In this document: positions 1 to 4,476 of the stretch, piece after piece
Numbering within the stretch: the stretch's first letter is position 1
How the letters are laid out: every line of letters starts with the position of its first letter
Source: Candidatus Stercoripulliclostridium pullicola
GTDB lineage: Bacteria; Bacillota; Clostridia; Christensenellales; DTU072
Assembly: GCA_017694145.1 (NCBI GenBank)
Contig: JADINF010000045.1
Span: 1 to 6,208, forward strand
Reading direction: 5' to 3'
Length of the DNA stretch: 6,208 nt
Made by a program: the position numbers and the translations under genes
The notes under the pieces: model-generated
The model's database searches: none
Seen by the model: the letters and a program-made list of their open reading frames with translations, nothing else
Told to the model about the DNA's origin: nothing

Positions 1-241
1 TATAATTTCGAAAGTGGAAAATTTACCCATTCTTTCCTGCCTTTTCGAAACGGCTTCCGCTATAGGCACCGTCGGGCTCACTCTCGGGATAACGCCGCAA
101 TTAGGCGCGCTGTCGAAATGTATACTCATATTGCTTATGTTTTTCGGCAGAGTGGGCGGGCTGACGCTCATTTTCGCTACAATGCCGGGAGTAAAAAACA
201 ACGGCGCGCAAGTACCGCAGGAAAAGCTTACCGTCGGCTGA
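1..241 (+). CDS. ktrB: KtrB/TrkH-family potassium uptake channel subunit, C-terminal fragment (5' truncated by window)
   Basis: This is the C-terminal end of the membrane-embedded, K+-conducting subunit of a Ktr system. The frame is open back to base 2, so the gene begins outside the window and the GTG at 14 is internal. About 79 residues are visible. They contain the fourth pore-loop signature (FETASAIGTVGLTLGITPQL), where the G of GTVGL is the selectivity-filter glycine of the family. A last transmembrane helix follows (ILILLMFFGRVGGLTL), and then a short tail ending PQEKLTVG, like the P-E-x-K-I-x-I-G ends of KtrB proteins. SAxGTVGL followed by GRVGxLTL favours KtrB over proteobacterial TrkH. 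The regulator ktrA lies 60 nt downstream on the same strand, which supports a ktrBA operon. No promoter or terminator is visible between the two genes. Confidence 0.93.
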   Translation, partial: IISKVENLPILSCLFETASAIGTVGLTLGITPQLGALSKCILILLMFFGRVGGLTLIFATMPGVKNNGAQVPQEKLTVG

Positions 242-290
242 ACGACGCAAAAAAAGATAAATATATTAAATCGGCTCAAGCCGTGACATA

Positions 291-296
291 AAGGAG
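291..296 (+). promoter_or_regulatory. Ribosome binding site of ktrA (decides the start)
   Basis: AAGGAG lies 5 nt before the ATG at 302 but only 2 nt before the ATG at 299. The two ATG codons are adjacent (ATGATG), and the spacing favours initiation at 302. Confidence 0.75.
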
Positions 297-301
297 TTAT
301 G

Positions 302-949
302 ATGAAATCGGTATTATTGATTGGACTCGGCCGATTCGGCAGACACATAGCGATGAAACTCAACAGCATGAACTGTCATGTCATGGCTGTAGACAACAAC
401 GAAGAGCGCGTAAACGCGGTTTTACCGTATGTTACGGACGGCATCATCGGGGACAGTACCAACGAGAATTTCCTCTCCTCTCTCGGAGTAAAGGATTACG
501 ACGCCTGCATCGTGGCTATCGGCGACGACTTTCAGAGCTCGCTCGAAACGGCTTCCCTGCTCAAAGAACTCGGCGCAAAAAAAGTCATAGCCCGCGCTTC
601 GCGCGGCGTGCAGGAAAAATTCCTGCTCCGTAACGGCGCCGACGAAGTGGTCTATCCGGAAAAGCAATTAGCGGCGTGGACGGCGGTGAGGTGCGTATCC
701 GACAACGTCCTCGACTATATAGAACTCGGCAACGACTACTCCATATTCGAGATAGCAGTCCCGGAAAACTGGGTTGGCAAAAGCATTCTCGATCTCGACG
801 TGCGCCGCAAATACAATCTCAACGTACTCGCGGTACGCAAGCACGGCGATCTCAAAGTGGAAGCGGTACTCGACGACGAGCTTCAGGCAACGGACTCGCT
901 TTTGGTACTGGGCAGAGAAAAAGACATCCAAAAGTGCTTCAAAATATAA
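302..949 (+). CDS. ktrA: KtrA, cytosolic RCK (TrkA-N/TrkA-C) regulator of potassium uptake
   Basis: KtrA forms an octameric ring on the cytosolic face of KtrB and gates K+ uptake in response to bound ATP/ADP. The 215-residue length matches the family (about 220). Residues 1-130 are the RCK_N Rossmann domain. It has the dinucleotide loop GLGRFG (8-13), the acidic residue ending strand 2 (D31 in VMAVD), GDSTN (50-54), and a GADEVVYPEK segment whose glutamate corresponds to the divalent-cation glutamate of Bacillus KtrA. Residues about 145-213 are the RCK_C domain. Its SILDLDVR segment (161-168) resembles the region that binds c-di-AMP in Staphylococcus KtrA, so c-di-AMP inhibition is plausible but only inferred. 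The start at 302 was chosen over 299 from the AAGGAG spacing. It sits just downstream of ktrB and is followed by a terminator, so it is probably the last gene of the operon. Confidence 0.95.
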   Translation: MKSVLLIGLGRFGRHIAMKLNSMNCHVMAVDNNEERVNAVLPYVTDGIIGDSTNENFLSSLGVKDYDACIVAIGDDFQSSLETASLLKELGAKKVIARASRGVQEKFLLRNGADEVVYPEKQLAAWTAVRCVSDNVLDYIELGNDYSIFEIAVPENWVGKSILDLDVRRKYNLNVLAVRKHGDLKVEAVLDDELQATDSLLVLGREKDIQKCFKI

Positions 950-991
950 ATTTCTCGGCATACGGGCTGTCATAAGCGCGCTAATCGTTAA

Positions 992-1022
992 AAAACGCCG
1001 TCCGAAAACAGGACGGTGTTTT
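992..1022 (+). terminator. Rho-independent terminator after ktrA
   Basis: A 12-bp stem (992-1003 with 1011-1022, one G-U pair) closes a 7-nt loop, GAAAACA. The plus-strand U run is short and forms the end of the stem (TTTT). A run of six A precedes the stem, so the reverse orientation could also terminate. It lies 43 nt after the ktrA stop and just before the promoter of the next gene, which marks a transcription-unit boundary. Confidence 0.8.
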
Positions 1023-1035
1023 CACGCGTACGGTA

Positions 1036-1065
1036 TGGACAACGGAGCGCGTCACGGGTTATAAT
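1036..1065 (+). promoter_or_regulatory. Sigma-A type promoter for the DUF4874/DUF4832 lipoprotein gene
   Basis: The -35 box is TGGACA (1036-1041, 5 of 6 match to TTGACA) and the -10 box is a perfect TATAAT (1060-1065), with an 18-nt spacer. The predicted start point is near 1072, which gives a leader of about 54 nt before the ATG at 1126. It lies directly after the ktrA terminator, so the lipoprotein gene appears to be an independent unit. Confidence 0.72.
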
Positions 1066-1114
1066 CGATATATAAACCGGACGGACAATATGAATTTTTG
1101 TGCGCGCCTGCGCG

Positions 1115-1120
1115 GGAGGA
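1115..1120 (+). promoter_or_regulatory. Ribosome binding site of the lipoprotein gene (decides the start)
   Basis: GGAGGA lies 5 nt before the ATG at 1126. The in-frame ATG at 1090 has no such site and would put 12 charged or polar residues ahead of the signal peptide, so 1126 is preferred. Confidence 0.8.
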
Positions 1121-1125
1121 CGTAC

Positions 1126-2535
1126 ATGCGTAAACTTGCATATAAAACGATAACTTCCATATTGCTTGCGGCAATGTGTTTGGCGGCGGTATTTCTTACA
1201 TCGTGCAACAAGATAAAAATTTCAGATTACCCCGCTACGGGCACCTCTTATATCTATCCCGTAGACGGGAGCGTGGCGCCGTACGATCCGAATTCCGGTT
1301 ACGTTATCAATCCTTCGCGCGGCATGCGCGGCGAGACGTATATAACGCTCGGCAGGAACGAAGCCTACCCCGATAGCGGCGAAGACCCTTACGAAAGGCT
1401 CGACGACCAACTTACGAAATACGCCCCCGACGGTATAGCGCTCATGCAGGTATACGTTTACCTTACCGAATACTCGAATACCGATCTGCCCGCTTCCGCG
1501 CTTAGCGAACTCAAAGCCTATTTCGAGGAGATATCGCGCCGCGGCGTGAAAATGCTCCTGCGTTTCGCATACGAATATACGTCGGAGCAAAAGACGGGAC
1601 CGCGCACGCGGGATATCGTCAGGCACTGCAAGCAGCTCAAAACCTTTTTCGAGGAAAACGCCGAGCTCATCGACAATACCGTTTACGCCATGCAACTCGG
1701 TATGATAGGATTGTGGGGCGAGGGTCACGGCAACGTGCATTATCTCAATAAGCGCAAAGTGATAGCCGCAGTCGCAGATATGGTGCCCGATGACATATTT
1801 ATTATGGTGAGGACTCCCGAATTATTGAGTTTGGTTCCCGAAGACGAAGAATGCCGATTCGGAATACACGACGATTTCCTTGTCGGATACGACCACGAAT
1901 GGGGAATGATATCCTTCGACGATCCCGCGTATCCGAAGCTGCTTAACAAGTCTAAGCACGCGCTTACGGACGGCGAAATGCCCTGGGGCGACGCGGGGAT
2001 AGAAGGAATAGATATGCTCGGAGTTCTCAAACAATGCGCGGGATACGGACTCACCAGCCTTTCGATCGAGCACAACTATATCGAAGAAGGCAACGCCTAT
2101 TATCTCAAGAAGTGGCAGTCGGTCTATCTTACGGGAACGGAGCTCGAAGCCAATTCTCTCCCCTACAATCCCGCGCTTCTTACCGAAAACGGAATAACGG
2201 TATTCGATTATCTCAAGCACCATTTGGGGTATCAGCTCGTAGCGAGCAATCTCGAGATTTCCGACGGTACGGTTACGTTCATGATAACGAATTACGGAAT
2301 GGCGGCGGCGCACGGCTTCCGCATCGAGCTTATATGCGACGGCAAGGTAACGCAATTTAACGGAGACGGAGACCTGTCCTCTCTCAATCAATTCGGACAG
2401 CGCATATTCAGCGCGCCGTATTCGGGCGGCGACATAGGTATCCGCATATATTCCGTGCGGGACGATACAGCCGAAGTCAAACTATATAATTCCGTACCCT
2501 TCGTAAACGGCGTGAACGTCATCTACGAAGGATAA
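1126..2535 (+). CDS. Surface lipoprotein with DUF4874 + DUF4832 domains (putative TIM-barrel carbohydrate-active protein)
   Basis: The protein has 469 residues. It begins with a lipoprotein signal peptide: MRKLAYK, a hydrophobic core, then lipobox LTSC with the lipidated cysteine at 27. It should therefore be exported and anchored outside the membrane. The N-terminal half fits DUF4874: NPSRG at 62-66, LLRFAYEY at 144-151 and the hallmark GMIGLWGEGHG at 192-202. The C-terminal half fits DUF4832: MVRTPE at 227-232, GIHDDFL at 246-252 with a following EWG, a GE at 283-284, IEHNY at 314-318, then DYLKHHLGYQ from 361 leading into a beta-rich tail. Published family knowledge is thin. These domains resemble glycoside-hydrolase-type barrels, and I infer that E199 is a catalytic candidate. 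The substrate is unknown and no sugar transporter is adjacent. The family call rests on remembered motifs; the export call is firmer. It has its own promoter and terminator. Confidence 0.85.
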   Translation: MRKLAYKTITSILLAAMCLAAVFLTSCNKIKISDYPATGTSYIYPVDGSVAPYDPNSGYVINPSRGMRGETYITLGRNEAYPDSGEDPYERLDDQLTKYAPDGIALMQVYVYLTEYSNTDLPASALSELKAYFEEISRRGVKMLLRFAYEYTSEQKTGPRTRDIVRHCKQLKTFFEENAELIDNTVYAMQLGMIGLWGEGHGNVHYLNKRKVIAAVADMVPDDIFIMVRTPELLSLVPEDEECRFGIHDDFLVGYDHEWGMISFDDPAYPKLLNKSKHALTDGEMPWGDAGIEGIDMLGVLKQCAGYGLTSLSIEHNYIEEGNAYYLKKWQSVYLTGTELEANSLPYNPALLTENGITVFDYLKHHLGYQLVASNLEISDGTVTFMITNYGMAAAHGFRIELICDGKVTQFNGDGDLSSLNQFGQRIFSAPYSGGDIGIRIYSVRDDTAEVKLYNSVPFVNGVNVIYEG

Positions 2536-2555
2536 AGCGTGAAATCGGCTTACGC

Positions 2556-2577
2556 GCAAAGCGCGAAACGCCTTTGC
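2556..2577. other. Small hairpin just after the lipoprotein stop codon
   Basis: GCAAAG pairs with CTTTGC (2556-2561 with 2572-2577), enclosing GCG-AAA-CGC with one bulged C at 2562. It lies 20 nt after the stop codon and has no adjacent U run. It may be a 3'-end stabilising hairpin, or it may be chance in GC-rich spacer. Confidence 0.3.
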
Positions 2578-2616
2578 ATTTAATTATTGATCGTTTTTCG
2601 CGCCACACCTATTTCT

Positions 2617-2650
2617 AAAAACATACGCGCCCTTGCGGGCGCGTTTTTTT
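2617..2650. terminator. Bidirectional rho-independent terminator between convergent genes
   Basis: A perfect 8-bp GC-rich stem (ACGCGCCC 2625-2632, GGGCGCGT 2637-2644) closes a TTGC loop. On the plus strand it runs directly into seven T (2644-2650), which terminates the lipoprotein transcript. On the minus strand the stem is followed after three bases by five T (complement of 2617-2621), so it can also end the hydA-side transcript after the SH3-protein gene. The rest of the 166-nt convergent spacer (2536-2701) shows nothing else except the small hairpin listed separately. Confidence 0.85.
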
Positions 2651-2701
2651 GTTTAGTTAAAATCGGATCGATTTATATACGCTTGCGGTAAGTCCGTTAC
2701 G

Positions 2702-3364
2702 TTATTCGGGAAGGTCGGTACCTTTTTTCAAAGCGTTTCTGCGCGCCTTGCGCGCCGCAATGTATTCCTTGTTGCGCTGAACGTAGATGAGCGCGAAAAT
2801 CCCTATCACGCATACCACCGATATTAGCGTGACCGCGAGCGCGACGCGCTGATTGCGCGACAGCCCTTCGGTGACTTCCGACTTCTTGACGTAGCCGTTG
2901 CCGTCGCCCCTTATGAGGAGATAATACTCCTCCGAACCGCATTCCGCCACATCCACGCGCACGCCGTCGGACAACGTGTACAGCACTTCCGCTCCTTCCG
3001 CGGGAGAAGCGTAAACGTTGATCCTGCCGCCCACTTTGTCCGCAAGACATTTGGCGGCTCTCACGTTCAGTTCGGCGCCGTAGAATTCGGCATAATATAC
3101 GTAAGCCGCCCTGACGTAACCGACGCTTCCGTTATAATCCAATATATAATAGGTTTCGCCGTCTATCTGTTCGCTCCCCGTAACAGTCACCGACGTGTTT
3201 ACGGCAAGCTCCGCTATAACGGTGCCGAGCGTATTGTCCGAATAAACCTTCACCCCGTCGTGCAATATATACGCGCTCTCGCCCGAAGCCTCGGCAACGA
3301 GTACCGTAGGCGCTACGGCGAAAAGCATCGCTAAACATATTAAAACGGCGAGTAGTTTCTTCAT
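2702..3364 (-). CDS. Membrane-anchored protein with signal peptide, two SH3-like domains and C-terminal TM helix
   Basis: The protein has 220 residues. Residues 1-26 are a Sec signal peptide (MKKLL, hydrophobic core, likely cleavage after AEA at 24-26). Residues about 32-90 and 108-165 each read as bacterial SH3-like (SH3b) domains, with a VYSD or VYAS start, a central YYILDYNG or YYLLIRGDG turn, and an ending GYVRAAYV or GYVKKSEV. A transmembrane helix spans about 174-195 (VALAVTLISVVCVIGIFALIYV is the approximate span). A strongly basic cytosolic tail follows (QRNKEYIAARKARRNALKK). The SH3 domains should face outward, where such domains often contact peptidoglycan; that role is inferred. 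The ATG lies one nucleotide after the TGA of the upstream gene (TGA-T-ATG) and has only a weak GGA site, so translation is probably coupled to that gene. No catalytic domain is seen. It could be an envelope sensor or a scaffold for its neighbour. Confidence 0.85.
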   Translation of the reverse strand: MKKLLAVLICLAMLFAVAPTVLVAEASGESAYILHDGVKVYSDNTLGTVIAELAVNTSVTVTGSEQIDGETYYILDYNGSVGYVRAAYVYYAEFYGAELNVRAAKCLADKVGGRINVYASPAEGAEVLYTLSDGVRVDVAECGSEEYYLLIRGDGNGYVKKSEVTEGLSRNQRVALAVTLISVVCVIGIFALIYVQRNKEYIAARKARRNALKKGTDLPE

Positions 3365-3365
3365 A

Positions 3366-4412
3366 TCAGTTGATCCAGCGTATTTCGGAGGGATTGTCTA
3401 TGTGGAGCTCGCCCCACTTGCCCGCCTTCTTCACGCGACATTCGCCGTCCGTAACGGCTGTTCCCGCGTCGAATTCGAAAGGTATCACGGTATTGCCCTG
3501 CTTGTCGATATAACCGCACACGCCGCCTTTGAATACGCAGGCGTAGCCTTCGCTGAAGCTCGCGGCGCACTCGTACACTAGCGGTATGACCACTTCGCCC
3601 GCGCGGTCTATGAATCCGAACGCGTCCTCGCGCTCCACGCAACACATTTCTTCTTTGAAAGAGAACACGTCGTCGTACTCGGGCTTGATGACCTCTTTAC
3701 CGTCGCGGGTGGCAAACCCCCACTTGTTATTGCGGTTTATCTTGATATATATGTCGGAAGGATGCTCCGTCTTGGGACGCTTGGGACGCAGTTTCTCGCG
3801 CTCCTCCTTCGTACGTTTCTCGCTTATGCCGTCGGGATTGAGTATGGCGCGGCGCGGCGCTTCCTTACGGGATTGCTGATCTCTGTCCCGTTTCGCGTTA
3901 TCCTGCCGCTCGTTCCTTGCGCCTCTTGCCTGCGCGCGCTCGTCTTTTGCCGATTGATCTCGCCCTCCGGAATTGTCTCTGCGGTTGTCCGCTCTTTGCG
4001 CCTGCGGCGTTTCCTTTGCCTTGCCGTCGCGCCCGCGCGCTTCTCTGCGGTTGTTGTCTCTATTATCGCCAGATTTGCTTTCGGCTTCCTGATTTACCGG
4101 TTTGGGAGCCTTTTCAGCCCTTTCTTGCGGCGGCTTCAGACGCAATCTTCTGTTGTTGAGAGCGTTCTTCAGTTCGCCTAAGTTGCGTTTGTCAAATGTG
4201 GGAATACGATAAAAATCGCGTTCCTCTCTGCGCACCACTTCGAATACGGTGGTAATTCCTGCTCCCGTCAACTTTTCGGTTACCGTTTCCGAAATCTTCA
4301 GATATTCGAGCCCCTGCCCGAGTATCGCCGCGTCGAACGGCGGCACGTAAGACTCGTCGAGATACGGCTTCTTTTTTCTGTTGTTGAATCTGTGACGGTT
4401 ATTGTTACTCAT
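3366..4412 (-). CDS. RNA polymerase alpha-CTD-like domain fused through a disordered R/N/D-rich linker to WG repeats
   Basis: The protein has 348 residues, no signal peptide and a basic N-terminus (MSNNNRHRFNNRKKK). Residues 35-93 match the helix-hairpin-helix fold of the RNA polymerase alpha C-terminal domain (LxxLxIS...AGITTVFEVV...RIPTF.K..LGELKNAL). They align with remembered E. coli alpha-CTD without a gap, but most DNA-contact positions differ. Residues about 94-220 are low-complexity, dominated by R, D, N, K, Q, E and A, and surely disordered. Residues about 228-338 hold WG-type repeats: NNKWGF (W231, G232), AFGFID (265-268), VCGYID (298-303) and a last partial GKWGEL (W333, G334), with IKPEYD, VIPLVY and VIPFEF between them. 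AAGGAG lies 4 nt before the ATG. It follows hydA by 64 nt, with a hairpin in the gap, and is one nucleotide upstream of the SH3/TM gene. Its function is unknown; DNA, RNA or protein scaffolding are all possible. Confidence 0.85.
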   Translation of the reverse strand: MSNNNRHRFNNRKKKPYLDESYVPPFDAAILGQGLEYLKISETVTEKLTGAGITTVFEVVRREERDFYRIPTFDKRNLGELKNALNNRRLRLKPPQERAEKAPKPVNQEAESKSGDNRDNNRREARGRDGKAKETPQAQRADNRRDNSGGRDQSAKDERAQARGARNERQDNAKRDRDQQSRKEAPRRAILNPDGISEKRTKEEREKLRPKRPKTEHPSDIYIKINRNNKWGFATRDGKEVIKPEYDDVFSFKEEMCCVEREDAFGFIDRAGEVVIPLVYECAASFSEGYACVFKGGVCGYIDKQGNTVIPFEFDAGTAVTDGECRVKKAGKWGELHIDNPSEIRWIN

Positions 4413-4416
4413 TATA

Positions 4417-4422
4417 CTCCTT
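4417..4422 (-). promoter_or_regulatory. Ribosome binding site of the alpha-CTD-like/WG gene
   Basis: On the minus strand AAGGAG lies 4 nt before the ATG at 4412-4410. It comes immediately after the U run of the preceding hairpin, so folding or termination there could affect access to it. Confidence 0.75.
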
Positions 4423-4423
4423 C

Positions 4424-4466
4424 AAAAATACGGGGAAACGCGGCTCCCGGAGGGAACCGCGTTTCC
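4424..4466 (-). terminator. Intercistronic hairpin after hydA (terminator or attenuator)
   Basis: A 10-bp stem pairs 4457-4466 with 4434-4443. After one C/A mismatch it is extended by four more pairs (4452-4455 with 4445-4448) around a 3-nt loop. On the minus strand it is followed by CCGTA and then five T (complement of 4424-4428). It begins 10 nt after the hydA stop. The U run is offset from the stem, so termination may be partial and allow read-through into the next gene, for which I see no good promoter. Confidence 0.65.
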
Positions 4467-4476
4467 GCGGCGTATA

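Noticed and set aside
272..283. CGGC-TCAA-GCCG mini-hairpin between ktrB and ktrA
   Set aside because: The stem has only 4 bp and there is no U run. It is too short to call a terminator or a regulatory element.
1090..1125. Upstream ATG at 1090 as start of the lipoprotein
   Set aside because: It would add 12 residues ahead of a standard signal peptide. The GGAGGA site fits the ATG at 1126.
1222..2391. Minus-strand open frames of 172 and 189 codons inside the lipoprotein gene
   Set aside because: They lie antisense to a gene with signal peptide, lipobox and recognised family motifs. No ribosome sites or family signatures are seen, so codon bias of the real gene explains them.
3762..4181. A 139-codon plus-strand open frame opposite the alpha-CTD-like/WG gene
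   Set aside because: It mirrors the low-complexity R/D/N-rich linker on the other strand, has no ribosome site and reads as Leu/Arg/Ala-rich composition. It is a shadow of the minus-strand gene.
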